A stretch of DNA of 64,000 bases from Kitasatospora sp. NBC_01287 (GTDB lineage Bacteria > Actinomycetota > Actinomycetes > Streptomycetales > Streptomycetaceae), in the NCBI RefSeq assembly GCF_026340565.1, contig NZ_JAPEPB010000001.1, positions 2,952,501-3,016,500 of the forward strand. Reading direction: 5' to 3'. Position numbers and translations under genes: made by a program. Numbering within the stretch: the stretch's first letter is position 1; every line of letters starts with the position of its first letter. Positions 1-8,336 of this stretch are shown here, one piece after another. Under the pieces are notes generated by a model that had not been told where the DNA came from, made no database searches, and was given only the letters and a program-made list of their open reading frames with translations.

Positions 1-2988
1 GCGCTGGTCGCCAAGCTCGCGGCCATGCGCGACCTCGGCTTCGGCGCCTTCCAGCTGCAGTTCGACGACGTCAGCTACGACGAGTGGCACTGCTCGGCCG
101 ACAAGGACGCGTTCGGCACCGGCCCGACCGCCGCCGCCAAGGCGCAGGCGCGACTGGCGGCCGCCGTCCAGCAGCGGCTGATCGACCCGGACCCGGCGCT
201 CGCCTCGCTCTCGGTGGTGCCCACCGAGTTCCACCAGCAGGGCGCCAGCCCCTACCGCACCGCGCTGGCCGCCGCGCTGCCCAAGGCCGTGCAGATCGCC
301 TGGAGCGGGGTCGGGGTGATCCCGGGCAAGATCACCGCCGCGCAGACCGCGGCCACCGGGCTGCTCTTCGACCACCCGCTGGTCACCATGGACAACTACC
401 CGGTCAACGACTCCTCCCCGGACCGGCTCTTCCTGGGCCCCTACACCGGGCGCGACCCCGAGGTGGCCGGCCGCTCGGCGATGCTGCTGACGGCCGCCAT
501 GCAGCAGCCCACCGCCTCCCAGCCCGCGCTGTCCACCGCCGCCGACTACGCCTGGAACCCGGCCGGCTACCAGTCGGACGCCTCCTGGCAGTACGCGCTG
601 CGGGCACTGGCCGCCGAGACCGCGCCGGGCGGCGCGGGCGCCTCCGCCACCGGCGGCCCGGCCGCCGCCACCGACACGGGTGCCGCGCTGGCCGCGCTCA
701 CCGCGCTGGCGGGCAACAGCTCGTCCTCCCCGCTCTCGACCCAGGAGTCGGGCTACCTGACCCCGCTGCTGGACGCCTTCTGGGCGGCCCTGCAGCCCAC
801 CGGCGGCGGCGCGGTGGACCTCGGCAGGCTGCAGCAGGCCGCCGACCCGCTGCGGGCCGCCTTCACCACCATGGCCGGGGCCCCGGACGCGCTGCGCGGC
901 AGCGGCCCGCTGGCCGCCGAGACCGGGCCGTGGCTGACCCGGCTGAGCCTCTACGGCAAGGCCGGGCAGGCCGCGCTGGACATGCTGCTCGCCCAGCACC
1001 GGGGGGACGGCGCCGCCGCCTGGCAGGCCCGGGTGCAGTTGCGGGCGCTGCGCGACCAACTCGCCGCGCAGGTCTCGGTGACGGTCGGCGCGGGCGTCCT
1101 CGACCCGTTCCTCGACAAGGCCACCCAGGCCGCCGACAGCTGGTCGGGGGTGAGCGCCGGCGGGCTCAGCCCGACCACCACGATGGGCAGCGCGAGCGGC
1201 CACGGTCCGGCGCTGATGACCGACTCCTCGTCCGACACCTTCTACTGGAGCTCGGCCCCGCCGCAGGTGGGCGACGCGATCGGAGTGGCTCTCGGCGACG
1301 GGCGCCCGGTCGCCTCCGTGACGGTGCAGATGGGCTCCACCGACACCCCGGCGCCCGACGGCGCCCCGAGCGACGACACCGGCGCGGCCGCCGACGACTA
1401 CCTGCGGGACGGGGTGCTGGAGTACGTCGGCGACGACGGCGTCTGGCACCCGCTGCTGACGGCGCACGAGCAGAAGACGATCACCGCCCGGCTGCCGGAC
1501 GGCGTGCTGGTCAAGGCGATCCGGCTGCGGGCCACCAAGACGCAGCAGACGGCGGTCGCGGTGCGCGAGTTCACCGTGACCGCGCCGGACAGCGCCGGCG
1601 TCACCGTCTCCGGCGGCCCGGCCGCCGCGCCCGGCTCCTCGCCCGCCTCGGTGCTGGACGGCGACCCCGACACCGCCTACCGGGCGGCCGCCGCCCCCAC
1701 CGCCGCGGACGCCCCGCTCACCGTCGAGCTGGGCGCCGCCCGCCCGCTGGATCGGCTCACCGTGCTGACCGACCCGACCGTGCGGGCCACCGCGACCGTC
1801 TCGGTGCGCCGCCCGGACGGCAGCTGGGCGGACCTCGGCACCCTGAAGCCCGGCTACAACGAGCTGCCGGCCGGCGGCCAGTCGACCGACGCGGTGCGGC
1901 TGACCTGGCAGCCGGGCGGTGACGCGCCGGTGGTCAACCAGATCGTGCCCTGGTACGCGGACACCCCCGTCGCCCGGCTGACCCTCGCCGACCCGGTGCT
2001 CGACGTGATCGCCGGGGCTCCGGCGCCCGCGCAGACCCAGGCCGTGGTGGACGCGCTGCGCCCCGACGGCGCCACCGGTGAGATCACGGCGGCGGCCCCG
2101 GCCGGGGTGCCGGGGATCACCGTCGCCCCCGCCGCCGCGCCGGCGCCCGCCGGTGGCCGCCCCGGCTCGCCGGTCAGCGTGCCGCGCGGCGGCCGGGCCG
2201 ACACACCGGTGCAGGTCAGCGCGGCGGCCGGGACCCCGTCGGGCACCTACCAGGTGCCGGTGGACTTCACGGCCGGCTCGGTGACGATCCAGCAGACGCT
2301 GCAGGTGCACGTGGTCCCGCCGACCGGTGGCCCAGATCTGGCGCCGGGCGCGAGCGCGAGCTCCTCGGGCGACGTGTCGGCCAAGTTCCCCGCCTCGGCG
2401 GTGAACGACGGCGACCCGACCACCCGCTGGTCCTCGCAGCCCGCCGACAACGCCTGGGTGGAGCTGAAGCTGCCGCAGGCCGCGCACCTGGGCGAGGCGG
2501 TGCTGCACTGGCAGGACGCCTACGCCAGCGCCTACCGGCTGCAGACCTCGGTGGACGGCACCAACTGGACCACGGTGGCCACCGTGCCCAACGGCCACGG
2601 CGGCACCGAGACGGTCAGGTTCGACGCACCCGGCGCGCTCTACCTGCGGATGCAGGGGGTCAGTCGGTCCACCAAGTACGGCTACTCGCTCTACGGGATC
2701 GAGCTGTACGGGGTCACCGACCCGGCCGCCACCACGGTGCCGCCGGCCCAGCCGCCGGTGGGCGTGCCGCTGCCGACGCCGACCCCGGGCGGGGTGCCGG
2801 GCCCGGTGCCCAGCGGTACGCCGACGCCCCCGGTGCCGGTGCCCACGCCCGTGCCGAGCCCCAGCACGGCGCCGAGCACGGCCCCCAGCGGCACCTCCAC
2901 CCCGGCGCCCGGCCCCTCGGGCACCCCGCCGGTGGCGGGGGCCGGGCCGAGCCCGAGCCCGAGCGGGACCCCCACCATCGCGCACTGA
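1..2988 (+). CDS. GH84 beta-N-acetylglucosaminidase, C-terminal part (5' end outside window)
   Basis: The frame is already open at base 1, so the gene starts upstream of the window. Near the left edge lies QLQFDDVSYDEW. The adjacent Asp pair (codons 22-23 counted from base 1) matches the catalytic Asp-Asp pair of GH84 hyaluronoglucosaminidase/O-GlcNAcase-like enzymes, which release terminal beta-N-acetylglucosamine by substrate-assisted catalysis. After the catalytic part come a helical region, two beta-sandwich regions of F5/8 type C (discoidin, CBM32-like) character (the last around codons 795-910, with WSS and a Trp-rich core), an Ig-like stretch, and a Pro/Thr/Ser-rich tail of about 80 residues ending in plain HIAH. 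The tail resembles a cell-wall-spanning linker, but no sortase motif or TM helix follows. A secreted enzyme acting on amino-sugar glycans is inferred. The family assignment rests on the Asp pair and domain layout; the signal peptide is not visible. Confidence 0.75.
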   Translation, partial: ALVAKLAAMRDLGFGAFQLQFDDVSYDEWHCSADKDAFGTGPTAAAKAQARLAAAVQQRLIDPDPALASLSVVPTEFHQQGASPYRTALAAALPKAVQIAWSGVGVIPGKITAAQTAATGLLFDHPLVTMDNYPVNDSSPDRLFLGPYTGRDPEVAGRSAMLLTAAMQQPTASQPALSTAADYAWNPAGYQSDASWQYALRALAAETAPGGAGASATGGPAAATDTGAALAALTALAGNSSSSPLSTQESGYLTPLLDAFWAALQPTGGGAVDLGRLQQAADPLRAAFTTMAGAPDALRGSGPLAAETGPWLTRLSLYGKAGQAALDMLLAQHRGDGAAAWQARVQLRALRDQLAAQVSVTVGAGVLDPFLDKATQAADSWSGVSAGGLSPTTTMGSASGHGPALMTDSSSDTFYWSSAPPQVGDAIGVALGDGRPVASVTVQMGSTDTPAPDGAPSDDTGAAADDYLRDGVLEYVGDDGVWHPLLTAHEQKTITARLPDGVLVKAIRLRATKTQQTAVAVREFTVTAPDSAGVTVSGGPAAAPGSSPASVLDGDPDTAYRAAAAPTAADAPLTVELGAARPLDRLTVLTDPTVRATATVSVRRPDGSWADLGTLKPGYNELPAGGQSTDAVRLTWQPGGDAPVVNQIVPWYADTPVARLTLADPVLDVIAGAPAPAQTQAVVDALRPDGATGEITAAAPAGVPGITVAPAAAPAPAGGRPGSPVSVPRGGRADTPVQVSAAAGTPSGTYQVPVDFTAGSVTIQQTLQVHVVPPTGGPDLAPGASASSSGDVSAKFPASAVNDGDPTTRWSSQPADNAWVELKLPQAAHLGEAVLHWQDAYASAYRLQTSVDGTNWTTVATVPNGHGGTETVRFDAPGALYLRMQGVSRSTKYGYSLYGIELYGVTDPAATTVPPAQPPVGVPLPTPTPGGVPGPVPSGTPTPPVPVPTPVPSPSTAPSTAPSGTSTPAPGPSGTPPVAGAGPSPSPSGTPTIAH

Positions 2989-2989
2989 G

Positions 2990-3023
2990 CCGGTGGCCTC
3001 CCTCCTGCGGGGGAGGCCACCGG
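2990..3023 (+). terminator. Intrinsic terminator hairpin after the GH84 gene
   Basis: A perfect 13-bp stem (CCGGTGGCCTCCC at 2990-3002 with its complement at 3011-3023) and an 8-nt loop start one base after the TGA stop. No T-run follows, as is usual in actinobacteria. Confidence 0.85.
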
Positions 3024-3123
3024 TTCCCCCTCGGCGGCGATCCGCGATGAGCCCGCCGCTCGGCAGGATCTTCCTTGTCAGCAACGGCCGGCAGCAGCCC
3101 GGCAGACCTGGAAGGACCACGAG

Positions 3124-3777
3124 ATGACCACCGTCGTCACCACCGCGACCAGCACCACCGGCGCCACCGGCAGCACCGGCAGCACCGGCAGCCCGGCCGG
3201 CACCACCGCCCGCACCGCTGCCGGCCGCACCGCTGCCGGCCTCGCCCGGATCGCCGCCCCCGCCCTGCTCGGGGTGTACGGGCTGATCCGGCTGATCCCC
3301 GGCTCCAAGCAGCCCGGCGCCGGCTGGACCACCGGCCACACCGCGCTGCTCGCCGCGCTGCTGCTCTTCGGCGTGCTGGCCCATCAGCTCCACCGGCTCG
3401 CCGCCGAGCGCGGCAGGATCGCCGCCGGCACGGGCTTCGGCCTCTTCCTGGTGGGCCTGGCCGCCTCGCTGGCCCAGGTCTCGATCGACCTCTGGGTGGG
3501 TCTGCGGACCTCGACCGAGGCACAGCAGAACGCGCTCTTCGCCCAGATCCAGTCCCACCCCGGGGTACTGCCGGCCGTCTACCAGATCGGCCCGCTCTTC
3601 TTCTACCTCGGCCTGCTGGTCCTGCTGACGGTCCTCGCGGTGCGCCGCCGGCTGCCCTTCTGGAGCCCGGCGCTGCTGCTGGTCGCCACCCTGGCGATGG
3701 CCGCCTCGCTGGACCTGATGACGGTCGGTGCCGTGCTCTACGCCCTCGCGCTGGCCCCGCTGGGCCGCGCGCGCTGA
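3124..3777 (+). CDS. Small multi-pass membrane protein of unknown function
   Basis: This 217-residue protein has a low-complexity Thr/Gly/Ser/Ala N-terminus (first ~35 residues, with repeated TGSTGS). About four to five hydrophobic helices follow, roughly at residues 43-58, 72-92, 100-120, 155-175 and 182-205. The start ATG at 3124 follows a GGAAGG ribosome-binding site at about 3110. I do not recognise a family. It stands alone between a terminator and the convergent HAD gene, and its stop is only 15 bp from that gene's stop. The Thr-rich head is encoded by a GC-rich near-repeat (ACCGGCAGC units), so its length may vary between strains. Confidence 0.7.
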   Translation: MTTVVTTATSTTGATGSTGSTGSPAGTTARTAAGRTAAGLARIAAPALLGVYGLIRLIPGSKQPGAGWTTGHTALLAALLLFGVLAHQLHRLAAERGRIAAGTGFGLFLVGLAASLAQVSIDLWVGLRTSTEAQQNALFAQIQSHPGVLPAVYQIGPLFFYLGLLVLLTVLAVRRRLPFWSPALLLVATLAMAASLDLMTVGAVLYALALAPLGRAR

Positions 3778-3792
3778 ACGCCCCTCAGGCTC

Positions 3793-4497
3793 TCAGCGGG
3801 CCGGCGACTCCAGCAGCACCAGCAGCGCCGTCAGGGCCGGGATCTCGGTGATCCCGGCCCGCGCGGCGCGTTCGGCGCCGGGGCCGGGGCCGCGCCGGTT
3901 GAGCCAGCGGGCGTGCAGTCCGGCCGCGCGGGCGCCGAGCACGTCCTCGTCCAGGTGGTCGCCCACGTGCAGCACGGCGGCGGGCGGCACACCCAGGCGC
4001 TCGGCGGTGAGGTGGAAGATCCGCGGGTCGGGCTTCTGGAAGCCCGACTCGTACGGGTTGGTCACGCACCGGAAGACGCCGCCGAGGCCGGCTGCGGCCG
4101 GGTCGGTGTTGCCGTTGGTGGTGACCGCGAGCGGGAACCGGGCGGCGAGCTCCGCCAGCACCGCGGGGACCTCCGGGTAGGGGGTCACCCCGCCGTGGCG
4201 CTCGCGGGTGAACTCGGTGAAGACCTCCCGGGCCAGCACCGGATCGGGGCGGCCGCAGGCGGCGAGCGCGGCCTCGAAGGCGGCGGTCCGGATGTCGTCC
4301 AGCGTCCCGCCCGGCAGCGCCGCGGCGGCCCGCGCCCGCAGCGCGTCCAGCCAGTCGGCGGTCACGGGGCCGTGGGGAGCCCGCAGCCCCATCGCGGTGA
4401 GCCGCCGCGCGGTGGCGGCGAGGGCGGCGCGGTAGGGGGTGCCGAAGTCCCAGAGGGTGTCGTCGGCGTCGAAGGAGATCGCGGCTATCGAGGTCAC
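3793..4497 (-). CDS. HAD-superfamily hydrolase
   Basis: A soluble haloacid-dehalogenase-type phosphatase of 234 residues. All four HAD motifs are visible: motif I SFDADDTLW (nucleophile Asp10, acid/base Asp12), motif II TTNGN, motif III Lys in FQKPDP, and motif IV HVGDHLDED. A helical cap sits between motifs I and II, as in the YjjG/pyrimidine nucleotidase-like and epoxide hydrolase-like subgroups. The open frame extends to 4683, but the GTG at 4497 is preferred because the HAD beta-strand starts directly after it and a TATCCT -10 element lies 6 nt upstream, implying a leaderless message. The physiological substrate cannot be told from sequence. Confidence 0.88.
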   Translation of the reverse strand: MTSIAAISFDADDTLWDFGTPYRAALAATARRLTAMGLRAPHGPVTADWLDALRARAAAALPGGTLDDIRTAAFEAALAACGRPDPVLAREVFTEFTRERHGGVTPYPEVPAVLAELAARFPLAVTTNGNTDPAAAGLGGVFRCVTNPYESGFQKPDPRIFHLTAERLGVPPAAVLHVGDHLDEDVLGARAAGLHARWLNRRGPGPGAERAARAGITEIPALTALLVLLESPAR

Positions 4498-4503
4498 CGG
4501 CCG

Positions 4504-4509
4504 AGGATA
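4504..4509 (-). promoter_or_regulatory. Candidate -10 element for a leaderless HAD transcript
   Basis: TATCCT on the minus strand ends 6 nt before the GTG start at 4497. No ribosome-binding site precedes that GTG, which fits leaderless transcription common in actinobacteria. Confidence 0.45.
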
Positions 4510-4576
4510 GCGGCGGGCCGGCGACGCGCTCCCGTGCGCGGCACCGGCCCATGAGGCACCGTTCGGCCCTCGCTGG

Positions 4577-5194
4577 TCAGGCGGTGAGTGCCTCCGGCTG
4601 CTCACCGCGGTGGACGGGACGGGACCGGCCCAGCGGAACCGGTGCTCCCGCGTGGTCGGTATGGTCGTGGTGCTCGAAGTCACGGAACTGGTCCGTGCCG
4701 CCGTACGGCTCCAGGTAGGGCCGCCAGCGCGGGTCCTTGATCCCGGTTCCGATGATGCGCCAGGCGAGCCCGCTGGGCGGCGCCGGAGGTCGCTTCATCC
4801 GCCACCCGAGCTCGGTCAGGTGGCGGTCGGCCTTCATGTGGTTGCAGCGGCGGCAGGCCGCCACCACGTTGTCCCAGCGGTGCTGACCGCCGCGGCTGCG
4901 CGGGATCACGTGGTCGACGCTGGTCGCGGCGGCCCCGCAGTAGACGCAACGCCCGTGGTCACGGGCGAACAGTGCGCGGCGGGTGAGCGGTACTGGCCCG
5001 CAGAACGGCACCCGGACGAACCGGGTGAGCCGGACCACGGAGGGCGCCGTAACGGCGCTGGTGGCGCTGTGCAGAGTGACACCCGAGTCCTCCAGGCTGA
5101 CCGCCTTGTGGTTGAGGACGAGGATGAGGGCGCGGCGCATCGATACGACGCCGAGTGGCTCGTAGGACGCGTTGAGGACCAGGACATGCGGCAC
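4577..5194 (-). CDS. HNH endonuclease family protein
   Basis: A 205-residue protein with a clear HNH nuclease module at about residues 83-128: CVYCG, then SVDHVIPRSRGG, WDNVVAACRRCN and HMKADR. These give the zinc-binding Cys pairs and the catalytic His/Asn. The first 70 residues form the beta-rich head (PHVLVLNASYEPLGVVS) found in a widespread actinobacterial HNH family that is chromosomal rather than phage-borne. The C-terminal ~60 residues are basic and His/Asp rich. The GTG start at 5192-5194 has an AAGGAGG site 6 nt upstream. The DNA target and role are unknown. It lies 79 bp from the HAD gene on the same strand, so cotranscription is possible. Confidence 0.88.
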   Translation of the reverse strand: MPHVLVLNASYEPLGVVSMRRALILVLNHKAVSLEDSGVTLHSATSAVTAPSVVRLTRFVRVPFCGPVPLTRRALFARDHGRCVYCGAAATSVDHVIPRSRGGQHRWDNVVAACRRCNHMKADRHLTELGWRMKRPPAPPSGLAWRIIGTGIKDPRWRPYLEPYGGTDQFRDFEHHDHTDHAGAPVPLGRSRPVHRGEQPEALTA

Positions 5195-5581
5195 GGATGC
5201 CTCCTTGGACGCCTGCGGCGCGTGGCTCGCGCCGGGACGAGCGGATGACCGCGCATCTCTGCGCGATCACCCCCAGTGTCGCCTTACGGTTCTGTACGGC
5301 GCCACCACTACCGGGTAACGGGCCGAAGAGGCTTCGGTCCGCGCCGGTCGTCCTGATCTCTATGCCCAGCCGCGGACCCCGTCGCACTCGAACGGCCGTG
5401 GCGCGCCGCTCGACGCCCCAGCGGGGCCAGCGGGACCACCGCGGCGGCAGCGCAAGATCACCCGCGAGGGAAGCGGCTGGGAAACGGGGGTCCGGCCGGA
5501 CGCTAGGCTGAGTCGCACGGTCCGCGCGGGCGGCGTGTCCGCCCGGACCGGTCGTGTGCCCCTCTGCAGGAAGGTTCGACC
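5195..5581. other. Intergenic region between divergent HNH and MscS genes
   Basis: 387 bp without a credible gene. It must hold promoters in both directions. A TAGGCT hexamer at 5504-5509 is a weak -10 candidate for the MscS gene, with no convincing -35. AGGAAGG at 5568-5574 is the MscS ribosome-binding site. I see no repeats or hairpins of note. Confidence 0.6.
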
Positions 5582-6727
5582 GTGAGCTGGTCCGGTTCCC
5601 CGGCCCTCCTCCCCCTGGCCGCCGCCGGCCCGTCCCCCGCCCCGTCCACCGCCCCGCCCCAGGCACCCGTCCTGCGGCTGCCCACCAGCGCGCAGGACGT
5701 GAGCACCAGCACCAAGGAGGCGGCCGGCTGGCTGGACGCCAACTGGGCGAGCTGGGTCGAGGGCGCGGTGCGGATCGTGATCATCGTGGTGCTCGCGCTG
5801 CTGCTGCGCGCGGTGGTGCGCAAGCTGATCGCGCAGTTCATCCACCGGATGACCCGCGAGCCGGAGGCGGACGTCGAGACGGTCAGCCGGCTGGGCGGCC
5901 TGCTGGTCAACACCGAGCGCCGCCAGCAGCGCTCGGCCGCGATCGGCTCGGTGCTGAAGAGCGTCTCCTCCTTCACCATCCTGGGCACCGCGGCGCTGAT
6001 GGTGCTCTCGGCGCTCGGCATGGACCTGGCCCCGCTGCTGGCCAGCGCCGGGGTGGCCGGGGTGGCGATCGGCTTCGGCGCCCGCAACCTGGTGACGGAC
6101 TTCCTCTCCGGGGTCTTCATGATCATGGAGGACCAGTACGGCGTCGGGGACGAGATCGACACCGGCGTGGCCACCGGCACGGTGCTGGAGGTCGGCCTGC
6201 GGGTGACCAAGCTGCGCGGCGCGAGCGGCGAGATCTGGTACATCCGCAACGGCGAGGTGAAGCGGATCGCCAACATGAGCCAGGGCTGGTCGACCGCGAC
6301 GGTGGACGTCCAGGTCGGTTACCGGGAGCGGCTGGACCGGGTCGAGGAGCTGATCCTGCAGACCGCCCAGGAGTTCGCCAAGGAGGCGCCCTGGGACGAG
6401 CTGCTCTGGAACCCGGTGGAGGTGCTCGGCGTGGAGTCGGTGGCCGCCGACACCGTGGTGCTGCGGGTGCAGGCCAGGACCATGCCGGGCAAGGCGGCGC
6501 TGGTCACCCGGGGTCTGCGGCAGTGGCTCAAGCAGGCCTTCGACGATGCCGGGATCAAGTTGAAGGAGGAGCCGGGCACGGCCTCGGCACTCGCCGTCCC
6601 GCCCACCGTCGCGGACGCGCTGCCGCCCTCCGCGCTCGCCGATCCGGCCTCGGCCCGCTCGCTGGCCACCCGTCCGATCCCGCTGCCCACGCCGGAGGAG
6701 CAGCAGGCCTTCGGCAAGCTGCCCTAG
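5582..6727 (+). CDS. MscS-family mechanosensitive ion channel
   Basis: A 381-residue small-conductance mechanosensitive channel homologue, expected in the cytoplasmic membrane to release solutes on osmotic down-shock. There is one N-terminal amphipathic/TM helix (about 58-83) and one or two further TM helices. Then comes the pore-lining, Gly/Ala-rich TM3 region LLASAGVAGVAIGFGARNLV and the beta-domain signature (DFLSGVFMIMEDQYGVGDEI). A cytoplasmic alpha/beta vestibule follows, to about residue 330. The last 45 residues are Pro/Ala-rich and not conserved in the family. The GTG start is set by AGGAAGG, 7 nt away. It is transcribed alone, with a strong hairpin after the stop. Confidence 0.9.
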   Translation: MSWSGSPALLPLAAAGPSPAPSTAPPQAPVLRLPTSAQDVSTSTKEAAGWLDANWASWVEGAVRIVIIVVLALLLRAVVRKLIAQFIHRMTREPEADVETVSRLGGLLVNTERRQQRSAAIGSVLKSVSSFTILGTAALMVLSALGMDLAPLLASAGVAGVAIGFGARNLVTDFLSGVFMIMEDQYGVGDEIDTGVATGTVLEVGLRVTKLRGASGEIWYIRNGEVKRIANMSQGWSTATVDVQVGYRERLDRVEELILQTAQEFAKEAPWDELLWNPVEVLGVESVAADTVVLRVQARTMPGKAALVTRGLRQWLKQAFDDAGIKLKEEPGTASALAVPPTVADALPPSALADPASARSLATRPIPLPTPEEQQAFGKLP

Positions 6728-6777
6728 CCCCGGCCCCAACCCCGGCCCCAGCCCTGGCCCTGCCTGCGGCGCCCGAC

Positions 6778-6807
6778 AGCCCCGAGACCTCCCCAGGTCT
6801 CGGGGCT
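6778..6807 (+). terminator. Terminator hairpin after the MscS gene
   Basis: A perfect 13-bp stem (AGCCCCGAGACCT at 6778-6790 with its complement at 6795-6807), a CCCC tetraloop and a short T-containing tail (TCGTTT). Confidence 0.85.
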
Positions 6808-6859
6808 GCGTCGTTTCCGCATCGCAACCCGACGGAACCCGTCGAACTCGTCAGAGCCA

Positions 6860-6895
6860 TTGACACTCGGGGAACTGTTAGTAAAGTTTCCAATC
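6860..6895 (+). promoter_or_regulatory. Promoter with overlapping imperfect palindrome upstream of the ROK regulator
   Basis: TTGACA at 6860-6865 and TAAAGT at 6882-6887, 16 nt apart, give a plausible vegetative promoter. A 19-bp imperfect palindrome (GTTAGTAAA-G-TTTCCAATC, 6877-6895, 6 of 9 arm positions complementary) covers the -10 element. This AT-rich patch in GC-rich DNA is a likely operator, probably for the ROK protein encoded downstream (inference). No second copy is seen before the transporter genes. Confidence 0.5.
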
Positions 6896-7014
6896 ACGAC
6901 GAGGCCGTCGGTAATCCGCCACCGAGCGATCACCACGCGCCCGCGCGCCGCCCGTCGTACCAACCACCGCGCAACCGCCGCACCGACTGCCGCCGATGGA
7001 GGAGGATCAAGGTC

Positions 7015-8202
7015 GTGACCGACACCACCAGCACCCCCCGCCCCGGCACCCCCAGCCGCCTCCGGGCGATCAACGACCGGGCCGCACTCGACCTGCTGCT
7101 CGCGCACGGCCCGCTCTCCCGCACCCGGATCGGCACCCTGACCGGCCTGTCCAAGCCCACCGCCTCCCAGCTGCTGGCCCGCCTGGAGGCGGCCGGCCTG
7201 GTCGTCCCGGTGGGCACCACGGCGGGCGGCCCCGGCCCCAACGCGCAGCTGTACCAAGTGAATCCGGCCGCCGGGTACGTCCTGGGACTGAACGTGACCC
7301 CTGGTCACATCCGCTTCGCGGTGGCCGACATCACCGGCCGCACCGTGGCCGAGCTGCGCCTGCCCACCCCCGGGCGGCAGGCCGCCGGCACGGTGGGCCG
7401 GGTCACCGACGGGGCGGAGCGGACGCTGCGCGAGGCCGGCCTGGCGCCGGGCTGCCTGAGCGAGGTCACCATCGGCACCCCCGGCGCGATCGACCCGGCC
7501 ACCGGCAAGCTGCGCTACGCGCCGCACCTGCCCGGCTGGCACGATCCCCGGCTGGCGTCCGAGCTGACGGCGGCCCTGGGCGCGCCGGTGTCGATCGAGA
7601 ACGACGTCAACCTGGCCGCCATCGCCGAGCGGACGCTCGGCTCGGCGCACGGCTGCGAGGACTTCGTGCTGCTCTGGGTCGGCGAGGGCATCGGTGCCGC
7701 GATCACGATCGGCGGCCGGCTGCACCGGGGCTTCACCGGGGGCGCCGGCGAGGTCGGCTACATGCCGGTGCCCGGCGCGCCGGTGGTCCGCAACGTCCGC
7801 CGGGAGAACTCCGGCGGCTTCCAGCACCTGGCCGGCGCCAACGCCGTGCTGGCGCTGGCCAAGAAGTACCGGCTCCCCGGCAGATCGGCCGAGGCGACGA
7901 TCGAACGCGCACTGGCGACCCCGGGCGCGGGCGAGGAGTTCCTCGGTGAACTGGCCAACCGGCTTGCCACCGGACTGGCCGCGATCGTCGCGGTGATCGA
8001 CCCCGAACTCGTCGTACTCTCCGGCGGCATCCCGACCGCCGGTGGCGAGCGGCTGCGCGAGCTGGTCCAGGACGAGCTCACCGGCCTCGCGGTACCCCGC
8101 CCCCAGCTGCTCAGCAGCACGGTTCCGGGCTCGCCCGTGCTGCACGGCGCCCTGCACCACGCCCTGACCGCCGCACGGGAAAGGGCCTTCACCACCGCCT
8201 GA
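7015..8202 (+). CDS. ROK-family transcriptional regulator
   Basis: A 395-residue protein with an N-terminal winged helix-turn-helix (about residues 15-75; SRTRIGTLTGLSKPTASQLL is the HTH) fused to a ROK sugar-kinase-like fold (about 85-390) with the first phosphate-loop-like strand and Asn-Asp pair (IENDVNLAA). The usual ROK zinc-binding Cys cluster (CxCGxxGC) after GEVGY is missing; the region reads VRRENSGGFQHLAGANAV instead. It is therefore likely a regulator without kinase activity that senses a sugar or sugar phosphate. The GTG start follows an unusually strong GGAGGAGGA site at 6998-7006. It precedes the sugar transporter, glycosidase and kinase genes on the same strand, so it probably controls them. 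Confidence 0.88.
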   Translation: MTDTTSTPRPGTPSRLRAINDRAALDLLLAHGPLSRTRIGTLTGLSKPTASQLLARLEAAGLVVPVGTTAGGPGPNAQLYQVNPAAGYVLGLNVTPGHIRFAVADITGRTVAELRLPTPGRQAAGTVGRVTDGAERTLREAGLAPGCLSEVTIGTPGAIDPATGKLRYAPHLPGWHDPRLASELTAALGAPVSIENDVNLAAIAERTLGSAHGCEDFVLLWVGEGIGAAITIGGRLHRGFTGGAGEVGYMPVPGAPVVRNVRRENSGGFQHLAGANAVLALAKKYRLPGRSAEATIERALATPGAGEEFLGELANRLATGLAAIVAVIDPELVVLSGGIPTAGGERLRELVQDELTGLAVPRPQLLSSTVPGSPVLHGALHHALTAARERAFTTA

Positions 8203-8336
8203 CCCGGCGGCACCCGCACGACCGCCATGACCTCCCCGCACCAGAACCCGCACCAGAACCCACCAGCACTGCCTCCCCCCTTCCCCCGCCGGGTGGACGG
8301 GCGATGCCGCCCGCCCCCGTACCTCCAGGAGGACGC

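Noticed and set aside
84-1922. Plus-strand frame inside the GH84 gene
   Set aside because: Arg/Gly/Ala/Pro-rich translation with no motif; shadow of the real frame.
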